Assembly: GCA_903857665.1 (NCBI GenBank)
Contig: CAIOFV010000126.1
Coordinates: 1-49,660 of the forward strand
Length of the DNA stretch: 49,660 bases
Direction of reading: 5' to 3'
From: an uncultured Myxococcales bacterium
GTDB lineage: Bacteria > Myxococcota_A > UBA9042 > DTJE01
The notes under the pieces were generated by a model. That model ran no database searches, had not been told where the DNA came from, and saw only the letters and a list, made by a program, of their open reading frames with translations. How positions within the stretch are numbered: the stretch's first letter is position 1; the number at the start of each line of letters is the position of its first letter. A program made the position numbers and the translations under genes. Shown here one piece after another: positions 32,427 to 41,372 of the stretch.

Positions 32427-33972
32427 TCGCGGCCGCCTTCCGGGCGGCGGGTCCCAGCCGGTTCCCCAGCAGGAAGAACGCCTGCGTTCTCCGGCACATC
32501 GCGTCGATCAGGGTCAGCGCCATCTCCTCGCGGACGGCCCAGGCGATCTCGACGCCCGTGAAGGGCCACTCCGGGTCCAGGCGCTCGGCCAGCGCCGGCG
32601 AGGCCGACGACAGGTCCAGCAGCGCGTCGGACTTCGCGCCGTACGTGCAGACGAGGTGCCGGGCGATGTCCTCGGGCAGCCCCCGCGCGGACCGCAGCCG
32701 GGTAATCGCGCCCTCGCGGGCCGCCTCGTCGAGCACGTCCCCGCGGTAGGGCAGGGGGGCCTTCCCGGTGATCGACTTCGGCAGATCGCGGCCCAGGAAC
32801 GGCTCGACCGCTTCCAGGCACTCGACCGCCATCAGGCGGTAGGTCGTCAATTTGCCCCCGGCGATGGTCACGATGCCCCGCGGGTCCACGTGGATGTGGT
32901 GCTCGCGCGACACCTGGCTTTCGGCCACGCCTTCGTTGCGCAGCAGGGGCCTCAGCCCGGCCCAGGTCCCGATCACGTCCTTCGCGGACGCACCAACCTG
33001 CGGGAACTGGTGCCGGACGGCCGTCAGCAGGTACTCCACGTCCTCGCGGGACGCGTACACGTTCGCAGGGTCGCCGTCGTAATCCGTATCGGTGGTCCCG
33101 ATCACGGTGGCCTGGTGCCAGGGGATGATGAACATCGCGCGACCGTCCTGGGGAGCCTTCATCACCACCGCGGTGGAAAACGGGGCGACGCTGCGCGGAA
33201 CCACGATGTGGGAGCCCTTGGTGGGACGAAGCCTCGGGCCGTCCTGGATGCCCAGCACGACCTGGGCGGCCTCGGTCCACGGGCCGGCCGCCCCGATCAC
33301 GGCGTGCGTCTTCACCACCAGCGTCCGGTCGTTCAGCAGGTCATTCACCGTGACCGAAACGACCCGCCCGCCCTGGAACTCCGCCCCCGCGGCCTTCGCC
33401 CGGCTCAGCGCCACGCCGCCCGCCTGCACGCCGCCCAGCACGTTTTCGAGCGTCAGCCGCGTGTCATCGGTCACCGCATCGTAGTACAGCAGGCCGCCCG
33501 TCAACCCCTCCTTGCGAACCATCGGGGCTGTTTCCACGACCTTCTTGGGCCCGAAATGGGAGTGGATCCGGTAGACGCCGAACATGCTGAGCGCGTCGTA
33601 GAGCCAAAGCACCACATTCATCAACCGGACGCCGTGCCTGCTGTCCTTCCAGACAGGCATCAGGAAGGGAAGGGGCAGGACCAGATGGGCGGCCAGGTGC
33701 TCCAGCCTCACCCGCTCGGTGGTGCTTTCGTGCACCAGCCCGAATTCCCCGTTCTGCAGGTAGCGCAGGCCGCCATGGACCAGTTTCGAGGAACGCGACG
33801 ACGTCCCGAAGGCGAAGTCGTCCATTTCCACCAGGCCGACCTTCAGTCCCCGCAGGGCCGCGTCCCGGAAGATCCCCGCGCCCGTGATCCCGCCACCGAC
33901 CACGATCAGGTCGAAGGTCTCGGCTTCCAGGCGGGAGGCCATCGACTCCCGTTCCCGCAGTCCCAGCGCCAT
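32329..33972 (-). CDS. glpD: Glycerol-3-phosphate dehydrogenase (FAD, aerobic type)
   Basis: GlpD oxidises glycerol-3-phosphate to dihydroxyacetone phosphate at the membrane and passes electrons to quinone. The 547-residue protein starts at ATG 33972 (GGGGGG about 6 bases upstream); ATG 33990 is an alternative. The FAD-binding motif VVGGGITGAG is near residue 20, followed by the family block TSSRSSKLVHGGLRYL and later GTWAGLRPLLRN with GGKLTTYR. The C-terminal helical domain (DIARHLVCTYGAK, then RRTQAFFLLGNRLG) is present. The length is slightly above the E. coli enzyme (501). It has its own -10 element and is divergent from the HEAT lipoprotein. Confidence 0.95.
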   Translation of the reverse strand: MALGLRERESMASRLEAETFDLIVVGGGITGAGIFRDAALRGLKVGLVEMDDFAFGTSSRSSKLVHGGLRYLQNGEFGLVHESTTERVRLEHLAAHLVLPLPFLMPVWKDSRHGVRLMNVVLWLYDALSMFGVYRIHSHFGPKKVVETAPMVRKEGLTGGLLYYDAVTDDTRLTLENVLGGVQAGGVALSRAKAAGAEFQGGRVVSVTVNDLLNDRTLVVKTHAVIGAAGPWTEAAQVVLGIQDGPRLRPTKGSHIVVPRSVAPFSTAVVMKAPQDGRAMFIIPWHQATVIGTTDTDYDGDPANVYASREDVEYLLTAVRHQFPQVGASAKDVIGTWAGLRPLLRNEGVAESQVSREHHIHVDPRGIVTIAGGKLTTYRLMAVECLEAVEPFLGRDLPKSITGKAPLPYRGDVLDEAAREGAITRLRSARGLPEDIARHLVCTYGAKSDALLDLSSASPALAERLDPEWPFTGVEIAWAVREEMALTLIDAMCRRTQAFFLLGNRLGPAARKAAAIMSADLGWDPARTDSEVAGILQYQDLHLACVR

Positions 33973-33999
33973 GGAAAACCCCCCATCCATTTCGGCGGC

Positions 34000-34005
34000 A
34001 TTGTA
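34000..34005 (-). promoter_or_regulatory. -10 element of glpD
   Basis: Minus strand TACAAT (34005-34000). The predicted start near 33992 leaves about 20 bases before ATG 33972, or nearly none before ATG 33990. A TTGCGC at 34027-34022 with a 16-base spacer is a poor -35. Confidence 0.4.
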
Positions 34006-34071
34006 GTACGATGACGCGGTGCGCAACATGGAATCCGGCCTCGAATGCCGGCATCCTGGAGGATCTTCACG

Positions 34072-34962
34072 ATGATCATCCGTTTCGCGAAGGGCAGGGC
34101 GTCAGGGGGCGTGCTGCTGGCGCTGGCCCTCGTGGCCGTTGCAGGGTGCGGCGCGAAGGGCAAGATCGACGCCATGCGCGCCGCGGCGCCCCGGATCGAG
34201 CCGGACGTCCCCGTCGCGGCCCCGACCAACCCCGATGCGCCTGCGCAGGCCGCCAAGGCCGCCGCGGACGCCGCGAACGCCGAGGAGATGCGCCCGAAGA
34301 CCCATCCGGCGGCACGCGGGCGCGACTACAAACTGCTGTCCGCGGCCGAGGTCGCCCTCAACGACGTCGAAAAGTCCTGCATGACCGGCATGGCGGACGT
34401 CAAGAGCGGTGCGGAAAAGGTGTTCAACCAGGTCGTCAAGAAGGACCCGAAGGCCTACCTGCCGTTCCTGCGCAGGGCGCTCCGCTGCACCAACCGCGAG
34501 GTCCGCATCCAGTCGGCAGTGATGCTGGGGCTGCTGAAGGACAAGTCCGCCGAGACCATCGATGCCATCGCGGATGCGCTGATCCTGGACCGGGATCCGG
34601 ACGTCCGCGCGATGGCGGCCCGTTCCTTCCTGGGGATCCCGTCCCGTAAGGCCGTGGAAAACCTGATCCTTTCGCTGGACCAGGACCCCTACGAGGCGGC
34701 CCGGGCCAACGCGGCCTGGGCGCTGGGCGAAATCGGCGACAAGACGGCCGTCCCGGTGCTGCGCAAGGCGCTTTCGGACCCCGACACCAACGTCCGCCTG
34801 AAGGCGGCCAGCGCCGTGCTGAAGATCAAGCCCAAGGAAGCCGTCCCGGAACTCATCACGCTGCTGGGCGACAAGAGCCCGATGGTTCACGATCGGGCGC
34901 GGGACGCCCTGAAGGCCATCACGGGCAAGGACCGCGGGCCGAAGCCGGAAAACTGGAAGTAG
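34072..34962 (+). CDS. HEAT-repeat lipoprotein
   Basis: ATG 34072 follows GGAGGA by 8 bases; a further ATG 9 codons upstream is less likely. The 296-residue product has a lipoprotein signal with lipobox VAGC (Cys26), an Ala-rich linker (45-80) and then HEAT repeats from about residue 100 to 285. Recurring helix pairs are FLRRALRCTNREVRIQSAVMLG, DRDPDVRAMAARSFLG, YEAARANAAWALGEIGD, DPDTNVRLKAASAVL and SPMVHDRARDALKAI. HEAT arrays bind partner proteins. As a membrane-anchored scaffold, its partner is unknown. It converges on the tiny membrane protein gene. Confidence 0.87.
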   Translation: MIIRFAKGRASGGVLLALALVAVAGCGAKGKIDAMRAAAPRIEPDVPVAAPTNPDAPAQAAKAAADAANAEEMRPKTHPAARGRDYKLLSAAEVALNDVEKSCMTGMADVKSGAEKVFNQVVKKDPKAYLPFLRRALRCTNREVRIQSAVMLGLLKDKSAETIDAIADALILDRDPDVRAMAARSFLGIPSRKAVENLILSLDQDPYEAARANAAWALGEIGDKTAVPVLRKALSDPDTNVRLKAASAVLKIKPKEAVPELITLLGDKSPMVHDRARDALKAITGKDRGPKPENWK

Positions 34963-34981
34963 AAGGGTCGGGCAGCGTCGG

Positions 34982-35089
34982 TCAGTGCCGCATCCCGAAG
35001 TGGACGATCACCCACAATGTGCTGAGCGAGATGCTGAGGCCCAGGCCGGTCGACAGCACCACGGTACCGAATGCCAGCAGGTTTTCCAT
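34982..35089 (-). CDS. 35-residue single-helix membrane protein
   Basis: ATG 35089 is preceded by GGAGGG with 6-base spacing, a near-perfect ribosome site. The product is MENLLAFGTVVLSTGLGLSI followed by SLSTLWVIVHFGMRH, one membrane helix with a Gly/Ser-rich face and a short basic end. Most gene finders would miss it. I recognise no family; such proteins often act as small regulators or subunits of membrane complexes. It converges with the HEAT lipoprotein, ending 19 bases from it. No clear promoter is seen in the gap upstream. Confidence 0.6.
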   Translation of the reverse strand: MENLLAFGTVVLSTGLGLSISLSTLWVIVHFGMRH

Positions 35090-35545
35090 CGTCGTCCCTC
35101 CAGGATTTCCGTCAGTCTGCGCGGACACCGCCACCGCGCATGCACAGAATCGCCGGAACCCGCCCGCGACCCAAGGCGAGGAAAATGCCGTTCGCAAGAA
35201 CAATCGCTCGCCGACGACGACGAATTGCCCGGACGCGGATCCCGCTGTTCAGCAACACCGCATCCAGGGCCGAGGTGCGTCGCTTCGTCCAGGCCCGGTT
35301 CGTGCCGTCGGGCAGTTCCTGGAGGCTCGGCTGCAGGCCCGGGGAGGGGCCGTGGCATGGGCCGAACCCGCCCAAGCGACCCGACCGCACATGAGTTAAC
35401 ATAATATCTCTTATCGGACGTTCAGGGTTTGGGCGGGGAGGGTGCCCCGGGGCGGGAAACGCCCGGTATGGGAAGCCTCCGGCCTTGTCGGGTCGCGGCT
35501 CTGCACGTCTGGACCGACCGTCGCATCACGCCTATAATCCCCGCC
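35090..35545. other. 456-base gap without a convincing gene
   Basis: Open frames here are Arg-rich and have low third-position GC compared with the neighbours, so I call no gene. An AT-rich patch (about 35395-35413, with TTAACATAATATCTC) stands out strongly from the high-GC surroundings and could be a promoter or a binding site for a nucleoid protein. The right end holds the nadE promoter. Confidence 0.5.
35510..35538 (+). promoter_or_regulatory. Promoter of nadE, apparently leaderless
   Basis: Plus strand: -35 TGGACC (35510-35515), 17-base spacer, perfect -10 TATAAT (35533-35538). ATG follows 7 bases after the -10, so transcription should begin at or within 1-2 bases of the start codon. There is no Shine-Dalgarno sequence. 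Confidence 0.6.
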
Positions 35546-37201
35546 ATGAGAATCGGCGTCGCTCAGATCGATACCACCGTCGGCGATTTCGAAGGGAACG
35601 TGCAGCGGATCCAGGCGGCCTATCGTCGAGCCGCCGACCTGGGCGCCGACGTGGTCCTGTTCCCCGAGCTGGCGATCCCCGGGTACCCGCCGATGGATCT
35701 TCTGGAGCGACCGGCGTTCGTCGAGGCGAACCTGCGGTCGCTGGAGGCCGTTGCCGCCTTCGTGGACGGCCCCGATGCCGTGGTCGGGTTCGCCCAGCCC
35801 AATCCCGCGCCCCTCGGGAAACGCCTGTTCAACGCCGCGGCGTTCCTGTCCGCCGGCAAGGTGCTGGCGGCGCACCGGAAGGCCCTGCTGCCGACGTACG
35901 ACGTCTTCGACGAGGACCGGTACTTCGAGGCATCCCTGGAACCGACTGTTGTTTCGCGGCCTTATGGCCGGATTGGCCTGACAATCTGCGAGGATATCTG
36001 GAACGACCCGGCCGTTTCCTGCGGCACGGCCTACCGGGAGGACCCGATCGCCCGCCTGGCCGCGCTTTCGCCCGACGTGCTGGTGAACATCTCGGCGTCG
36101 CCCTTCCATGTGCACAAGGTGCGGACGCGGCTGGAACTGGGTCAGCGGATCGCGCGTCGCCTGCGGGTCCCGGTCGTGTACGCGAACCAGGTCGGGGGCA
36201 ACGACGGCCTGGTGTTCGACGGCGAATCCTTCGCGATCGGCGCTGACGGCGCCCTTCTACGGCTGGCAAAGGCGTTCACGGAAGACCTCTTCGTGGTGGA
36301 CACGGCGGCCCCGGGGCCGCGGGTGGATGCCCAGGCGGTCCTGCATCGTTCCGCCGCCAGCGAGGTGGTCGAGGCGCTGTGCCTGGGTATCCGGGACTTC
36401 TGCGGCAAGCTGGGATTCGGCAAGGTGGTGATCGGGGTGTCCGGCGGCATCGATTCGGCGGTGGTCGCGACCCTCGCGGCCAGGGCGCTGGGTCCCGACG
36501 CGGTCACGGGGATCTCGATGCCCTCCCGATACTCGTCGGCCGGCACCCGGACGGACGCCGAGGCCCTGTGTCGCAACCTCGGGATCGCATTCCACGAAAT
36601 CCCGGTGGAACCCGTCTTCGAGGCCTTCCTTTCCGTTCTTTCGGACGCGATGGGCGGCGCGCCCGGCGGCCTGACCGAAGAAAACCTCCAGGCCCGGATC
36701 CGCGGCACGCTGCTGATGGCCTGGTCGAACCGCAACGGCGCGCTGGTCCTCAACACGGGCAACAAGTCCGAACTGGCCGTGGGCTATTCCACGCTGTATG
36801 GGGACATGGTCGGGGGCCTCGCCGTGATCGGGGACCTGAACAAGGCGCTGGTCTACGACGTGGCGCGCGACCTGAACGGCGCAACCCCGGTCATCCCCGT
36901 GGACACCATCGAGCGTCCTCCCTCGGCGGAGCTGCGAGCCGACCAGAAGGACGAGGACAGCCTGCCGCCCTACCCCGTCCTGGACCCGCTGCTGGACGCC
37001 ATGATCGTGGAAAACCTCGATGGTCGCGGGCTGCTGGCCCGCGGCTTCCCTCGCGACACGGTCGCCTGGGTCACGCGCACGGTCCCCGCCGCCGAATACA
37101 AGCGACGGCAGGCCCCCGTCAGCCTGAAGGTCACACAGAAGGCCTTCGGCGTCGGTCGACGGTATCCCATCGTCCAGCGATTCCGGGAGGACCTGGGATG
37201 A
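35546..37201 (+). CDS. nadE: Glutamine-dependent NAD+ synthetase
   Basis: NadE amidates nicotinic acid adenine dinucleotide using ammonia from glutamine. ATG 35546 begins MRIGVAQIDTTVGD, the start of the nitrilase-like glutaminase domain (1-260) with catalytic Glu41 (FPELAIPGYPP), Lys112 (HRKALLPTYDVFDE) and Cys148 (LTICEDIW). The synthetase domain follows, with the ATP-pyrophosphatase motif SGGIDSA at 299-305, later NTGNKSELAVGYSTLYGD and the C-terminal KRRQAPVSLKVTQKAFG. Length 551 is normal. The stop overlaps the PAP2 gene start. Confidence 0.96.
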   Translation: MRIGVAQIDTTVGDFEGNVQRIQAAYRRAADLGADVVLFPELAIPGYPPMDLLERPAFVEANLRSLEAVAAFVDGPDAVVGFAQPNPAPLGKRLFNAAAFLSAGKVLAAHRKALLPTYDVFDEDRYFEASLEPTVVSRPYGRIGLTICEDIWNDPAVSCGTAYREDPIARLAALSPDVLVNISASPFHVHKVRTRLELGQRIARRLRVPVVYANQVGGNDGLVFDGESFAIGADGALLRLAKAFTEDLFVVDTAAPGPRVDAQAVLHRSAASEVVEALCLGIRDFCGKLGFGKVVIGVSGGIDSAVVATLAARALGPDAVTGISMPSRYSSAGTRTDAEALCRNLGIAFHEIPVEPVFEAFLSVLSDAMGGAPGGLTEENLQARIRGTLLMAWSNRNGALVLNTGNKSELAVGYSTLYGDMVGGLAVIGDLNKALVYDVARDLNGATPVIPVDTIERPPSAELRADQKDEDSLPPYPVLDPLLDAMIVENLDGRGLLARGFPRDTVAWVTRTVPAAEYKRRQAPVSLKVTQKAFGVGRRYPIVQRFREDLG

Positions 37202-38124
37202 GGGCCCGCAAGCTGGGGTTCGAGGCCTGCGACCTCGTCACGATCGGCTTCGGCCTGATCGTCGCCATGATCGCGCTCGCGTTCCGGAACCGCCTCGAGG
37301 ACCCGCAGGTCGTCGGCCGATACCTGGCCGTGGCGATTGGATACGCCGGGGCGATCCGGCTGCTGAGCCGGGCCGGGGCGAAGCCGATGGCGATGAGCCT
37401 GTTTCGCGCCGTCGCGATGTCATGGGCAATCCCCTACATGTTCCTGCAACTGAGCCAGGTGCTGCCGTTCGTCGTCGGCAGGACCTACGAGCGGGACCTG
37501 GTGGCCATCGACACGGCGATCTTCGGTACCGAGCCCCTGGCGGCGCTGGAACCTCTGCTGCAGCCCCTGGTCGTGGACGCCCTGCAAGTGGCGCACGTAA
37601 TGTTCTACCCGATGTTCCTGTGGGGCCTGCTGCTGCTGTTCAAGCGGGAGTACCGGGACTTCAACTCGTACCTCGCGGCCGTTGCGCTGGTCCAATGCGC
37701 GACCTGCCTGGGGTACTTCCTGGTGCCGGCGATGTCGCCGTACCGCGTCGCCACGCTGCCCGAGTACGCGGGCCTGTTCCACTTCACGCAGCCGATCCAG
37801 GGGTGGCTCATCCAGCCGTGGCTGGGCCCGGCGATCCACCACGCAGAATCGGTCACCTTCGACTGCTTCCCCAGCGGCCATGCCGCCGGCGCCGTGACGG
37901 TGCTGCTGGCGATGTGGCGATGGCGTCGCAAGGTGTTCTGGGCGATCCTGCCGATCCAGGCGATGCTGATCCTGGCGACGGTGGTCCTTCGTTACCACTA
38001 TGTGACGGACGTGCTGGCCGGGCTGGTGATGGGTGTCGCATGCTGGTATGGCGGGATCGCACTGAACGAATGGTTGCTGAAGGAGCCGGACGAGGTCGAA
38101 CTGGCGAAGGAAGTCCCTTCGTGA
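37198..38124 (+). CDS. PAP2-superfamily membrane phosphatase
   Basis: ATG 37198 overlaps the nadE stop and follows GGGAGG by 7 bases. The 308-residue protein has about six membrane helices. The PAP2 catalytic motifs are present: CFPSGHAAGA near residue 221 (the PSGH block) and LRYHYVTDVLAG near residue 264 (the His-x3-Asp block). The first KxxxxxxRP-type block is unclear, as in inositol-phosphorylceramide-synthase-like (PAP2_3) members. It probably dephosphorylates a lipid phosphate or transfers a head group. Next to CdsA-, GlpD- and Mla-related genes it fits lipid metabolism, but the exact substrate is unknown. Confidence 0.85.
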   Translation: MRARKLGFEACDLVTIGFGLIVAMIALAFRNRLEDPQVVGRYLAVAIGYAGAIRLLSRAGAKPMAMSLFRAVAMSWAIPYMFLQLSQVLPFVVGRTYERDLVAIDTAIFGTEPLAALEPLLQPLVVDALQVAHVMFYPMFLWGLLLLFKREYRDFNSYLAAVALVQCATCLGYFLVPAMSPYRVATLPEYAGLFHFTQPIQGWLIQPWLGPAIHHAESVTFDCFPSGHAAGAVTVLLAMWRWRRKVFWAILPIQAMLILATVVLRYHYVTDVLAGLVMGVACWYGGIALNEWLLKEPDEVELAKEVPS

Positions 38125-38134
38125 GAGGTGAAGC

Positions 38135-39232
38135 GTGAAGGTACGGATGGTGCGGGGATCCACGCTGCTGATCGTTGTCGCATCCGTCGTCGCGGCAGGG
38201 TGCGCGGGCCGCGGATGCGGCTGCAGGAACCCGGCTCCCGCCCCCGCGGCGGACCTGCCCGCGGTGCCTGCGGCGTCCAGTCCGGACGTGCCCCCGCCCT
38301 CCCCTCCTCCGCCGCCATCGGGTCGCGTGGACGTCCTTTCGGACGTGGCGACGCTGATCCCGGACTCGGCTCGCCTGGTCGTGACGTTTCCATCCGTCAC
38401 GGCCCGCGAGCTTGTGGAGTCCCTGCCCACCCTGTGGCCGCGAGGCGTGATGGCGCTGGATTGGGCCGCTTTATCCAAGCGTATCAGCCTGTTGTGGGGC
38501 ATTGAGGCGACGTCCGTGTCCGGACAGTGCATCCTCGTCGTGCTGACCCAGGGCGGAACCTATGGAATGTGCGAGGGGGGGAAGGCCGGCCCGATCGAGG
38601 GCAGCCACCTCTGGCAGTTCGGGGACGCCCAGGGATGGATCATCAAGCGGGGCGGGCACGAGACGTGGGTCGGAAGGCTGGGCGAGCGGTTGCTGATCGG
38701 CGATCCGGATGCAATCCGCCAGGTGCTGGAGGTTTCCCGCAGGACACGGCCGTCCCTGGCCGCGACTCTTCCGCACAGGCTGGAAGCGCTGTCGGAACTG
38801 GCGGCCTCCGATGGCCATCGACACGCCAGCGCCTGGTTCCTGGACAAGACGGCGGCACCGTGGTGCGAATCGGCCTGCCGCGCCTCGGCCGTGTTCTGGG
38901 ATCCCCAGGGATACACGGCCATGGTGCTGGCGGAACCGGGTCGGGCCGAGGCGGCGGAAGCGGCTGTGCAGGCCTGGTGGGCCGCGGTCGGGCGACAGGT
39001 CCAGCCTCTTCCCGGCGCTGCCGAGGATCCGAAGGCCGCGACCCCGGCCCAGGCCCGCGCCATGATCCCGATGGACACGGCGACCGAGGCCGACCAGACG
39101 TTCCGCAGCGGGCGGATCGAGGGGCGCGGCGATCGGATCAGCCTTTCCGGCTCCGGCGACATTGCGCTGCTGGCCCTCGTGCTGAATCCCGACGTCCTGA
39201 AAACCCTGTTCCTGGTCGAACAACCCCAGTAG
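38135..39232 (+). CDS. Lipoprotein of unknown function
   Basis: GTG 38135 follows GAGAGG by 6 bases. The 365-residue product has a lipoprotein signal with AAGC (Cys23) and an unusual cluster of further cysteines (Cys28, Cys30) right after it. A long Pro-rich linker (33-63) follows, then a folded domain of mixed alpha/beta type that resembles DUF3352-like proteins: DVLSDVATLIPDSARLVVTF, ALDWAALSKRISLLWGI, SHLWQFGDAQGWIIKRGG and GERLLIGDPDAIRQVL. No catalytic motif is seen. It is 10 bases after the PAP2 gene, likely the same transcript. Confidence 0.8.
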   Translation: MKVRMVRGSTLLIVVASVVAAGCAGRGCGCRNPAPAPAADLPAVPAASSPDVPPPSPPPPPSGRVDVLSDVATLIPDSARLVVTFPSVTARELVESLPTLWPRGVMALDWAALSKRISLLWGIEATSVSGQCILVVLTQGGTYGMCEGGKAGPIEGSHLWQFGDAQGWIIKRGGHETWVGRLGERLLIGDPDAIRQVLEVSRRTRPSLAATLPHRLEALSELAASDGHRHASAWFLDKTAAPWCESACRASAVFWDPQGYTAMVLAEPGRAEAAEAAVQAWWAAVGRQVQPLPGAAEDPKAATPAQARAMIPMDTATEADQTFRSGRIEGRGDRISLSGSGDIALLALVLNPDVLKTLFLVEQPQ

Positions 39233-39256
39233 CACGAAGATCCGTTGGCGGTGTCG

Positions 39257-39272
39257 CAGACCGGAGGGTCTG
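39257..39272. promoter_or_regulatory. Dyad upstream of sucC, possible operator
   Basis: CAGACC-GGAG-GGTCTG is a perfect 6-base inverted repeat that directly abuts a -10-like TACCCT (39273-39278), 34 bases before the sucC start. The -35 position is poor, so activator dependence is possible. Confidence 0.25.
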
Positions 39273-39306
39273 TACCCTTGGCAAGTCCTGACTGGAGGTG
39301 CGGCTG

Positions 39307-40470
39307 ATGAAGATCCATGAGTACCAGGCGAAGGCGGTCCTCGCGTCGTTCGGCGTGGCCGTTCCGCGCGGCACGCTGGCGACGACGCCCGAGGAGGCGC
39401 GCGTCGCGGCCCAGGGGCTGGGCGGCAGCGTATGGGTCGTCAAGGCCCAGGTCCATGCCGGCGGGCGCGGCAAGGGCGGCGGCATCAAGGTGGCGAAGTC
39501 GCTGGACGAGGTCCGGGACAAGGCGGCCGCCGTGATCGGCATGACCCTCGTGACGCCCCAGACCGGCCCCGAGGGGCGCCTGGTGCGCAAGGTCTACATC
39601 GAGGAAGGCCTGGCCATCGCCCGGGAACTGTACATCGCGATGGTGATGGACCGCGAGACCCGCACGATCGTCCTGATGGCGTCCACCGAGGGCGGCATGG
39701 AAATCGAGGAGGTCGCGGCCCACACCCCCGAAAGGATCCACAAGGAATTCATCGATTTCCAGGTGGGCATCCAGCCGTTCCACGTCCGCAACACCTGCAC
39801 CGCGCTGGGCCTGACGGGCGTGGCGGCGAAGCGGGCGGCGACGTTCCTGCCCGCGCTGTACAAGGCCTTCGTGGACAAGGACGCGTCGCTGGCCGAAATC
39901 AACCCGATGGTCGTCACGGCCGACGGGGACCTGCTGGCGCTGGACGCCAAGGTCAACTTCGACGACAACGCGCTGTTCAGGCACCCGGACATCGCCGCGC
40001 TGCGGGACACCGACGAGGAGGACCCCCTGGAGGTCCGCGCGACGGCCCACGATCTGAACTACATCAAGTTGTCGGGCGACATCGGGAACCTGGTCAACGG
40101 CGCGGGCCTGGCGATGGCCACGATGGACACGATCCAGCACTTCGGCGGCTCGCCGGCCAACTTCCTGGACGTGGGCGGCTCGGCCGACCGGGCGCGCGTC
40201 AAGGCGGCGTTCGAAATCATCCTCAGCGACAACCCGAAGGCGATCCTCGTGAACATCTTCGGCGGCATCATGAAGTGCGACGTGATCGCGGAGGGCGTCG
40301 TGGCCGCTGCGCGGGACGTCGGGCTGACGGTGCCGCTGGTGGTGCGCCTGCAGGGAACCAATCGGGACGCCGGGCGCGAGATCCTGGCGAAGTCGGGCCT
40401 GCGGATCACGCCGGTCGAATCCATGCGCGAGGCCGCCGAGGCCGTCGTCCGCGCCAGCCGGGGGGAGTGA
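39307..40470 (+). CDS. sucC: Succinyl-CoA synthetase beta subunit
   Basis: SucC with SucD makes succinate and ATP or GTP from succinyl-CoA in the citric acid cycle. ATG 39307 follows GGAGG by 8 bases. The 387-residue protein starts [20 protein letters not shown] and carries the ATP-grasp core ([20 protein letters not shown]), the nucleotide site AEINPMVV and the C-terminal block [14 protein letters not shown] with [16 protein letters not shown]. The usual GGGA after DV is GGSA here, a mild variant. Four bases separate it from sucD. Confidence 0.97.
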   Translation: MKIHEYQAKAVLASFGVAVPRGTLATTPEEARVAAQGLGGSVWVVKAQVHAGGRGKGGGIKVAKSLDEVRDKAAAVIGMTLVTPQTGPEGRLVRKVYIEEGLAIARELYIAMVMDRETRTIVLMASTEGGMEIEEVAAHTPERIHKEFIDFQVGIQPFHVRNTCTALGLTGVAAKRAATFLPALYKAFVDKDASLAEINPMVVTADGDLLALDAKVNFDDNALFRHPDIAALRDTDEEDPLEVRATAHDLNYIKLSGDIGNLVNGAGLAMATMDTIQHFGGSPANFLDVGGSADRARVKAAFEIILSDNPKAILVNIFGGIMKCDVIAEGVVAAARDVGLTVPLVVRLQGTNRDAGREILAKSGLRITPVESMREAAEAVVRASRGE

Positions 40471-40474
40471 AACG

Positions 40475-41356
40475 ATGTCGATCTACGTCAATGAGCACAC
40501 GCGGGTCGTCGTCCAGGGCATCACCGGTGGCGCGGGTTCCTACCACGCGCGCCAGATGGTCGCCTACGGCACGAAGGTCGTGGCAGGCGTGACGCCCGGC
40601 AAGGGCGGCACGAAGGTGGACGAAATCCCGGTCTTCGATTCCGTGCGGCAGGCCGTGAAGGAAACGGGCGCGGACGCGTCCTGCATCTTCGTGCCGGCCC
40701 CGTATTGCAAGGACGCCATCCTCGAGGCGGTCGATGCGGGCGTGAAGCTGGTCGTCTGCATCACCGAAGGCGTCCCGGTGCTGGACATGCTGGCGGTCAA
40801 GCCGCTGGTGGACCGTGCGGGCGTGCGGCTGATCGGGCCGAACTGCCCGGGCTTGATCAGTCCCGCCGGCCGCTGCAAGATCGGCATTCTGCCGGCGTCG
40901 ATCCACCAACCCGGCCACATTGGCGTGGTGTCCCGTTCGGGCACGCTGACGTACGAGGCGGTGGCACAGTTGACGGAACTGGGCCTGGGCCAGAGCACCG
41001 CGGTGGGCATCGGCGGCGACCCGATCGCCGGAACCGGCTTCATCGAGGTGCTGCAGGCGTTCCAGGACGACCCGGACACCGAGGCTGTGGTGCTGATCGG
41101 CGAGATCGGCGGGTCGGCCGAGGAGAAGGCCGCGGCCTTCGTGAAGTCGCACATGACCAAGCCGGTCATCGCGTTCATCGCGGGCCGGACCGCGCCGCCC
41201 GGGCGCCGGATGGGCCATGCCGGCGCCATCATCAGCGGTGGCGAGGGCACGGCGGAATCGAAGATCCGCGTCCTGAAGGACTGCGGGATCGAGGTGGCCG
41301 ACACGCCCGCGGACATCGGGGCGACGTTGGCGGGTCGGATCGGATGGAAGCGTTGA
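40475..41356 (+). CDS. sucD: Succinyl-CoA synthetase alpha subunit
   Basis: The 293-residue subunit binds CoA and carries the phospho-histidine. It starts [21 protein letters not shown], with the CoA-binding Rossmann motif [13 protein letters not shown], the signature [15 protein letters not shown] and the active-site His in [18 protein letters not shown] (about residue 246). GGGGGAG lies 7 bases before the ATG. It is co-transcribed with sucC and followed by ndk 16 bases later. Confidence 0.97.
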   Translation: MSIYVNEHTRVVVQGITGGAGSYHARQMVAYGTKVVAGVTPGKGGTKVDEIPVFDSVRQAVKETGADASCIFVPAPYCKDAILEAVDAGVKLVVCITEGVPVLDMLAVKPLVDRAGVRLIGPNCPGLISPAGRCKIGILPASIHQPGHIGVVSRSGTLTYEAVAQLTELGLGQSTAVGIGGDPIAGTGFIEVLQAFQDDPDTEAVVLIGEIGGSAEEKAAAFVKSHMTKPVIAFIAGRTAPPGRRMGHAGAIISGGEGTAESKIRVLKDCGIEVADTPADIGATLAGRIGWKR

Positions 41357-41372
41357 TTTGGCGGAGGCGACG

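Noticed and set aside
35185..35394. 69-codon plus-strand frame in the gap before nadE with GAGG near its ATG
   Set aside because: The spacing of the GAGG is short, the third-position GC is lower than in all true neighbours and the product is Arg-rich without a hydrophobic or helical pattern.
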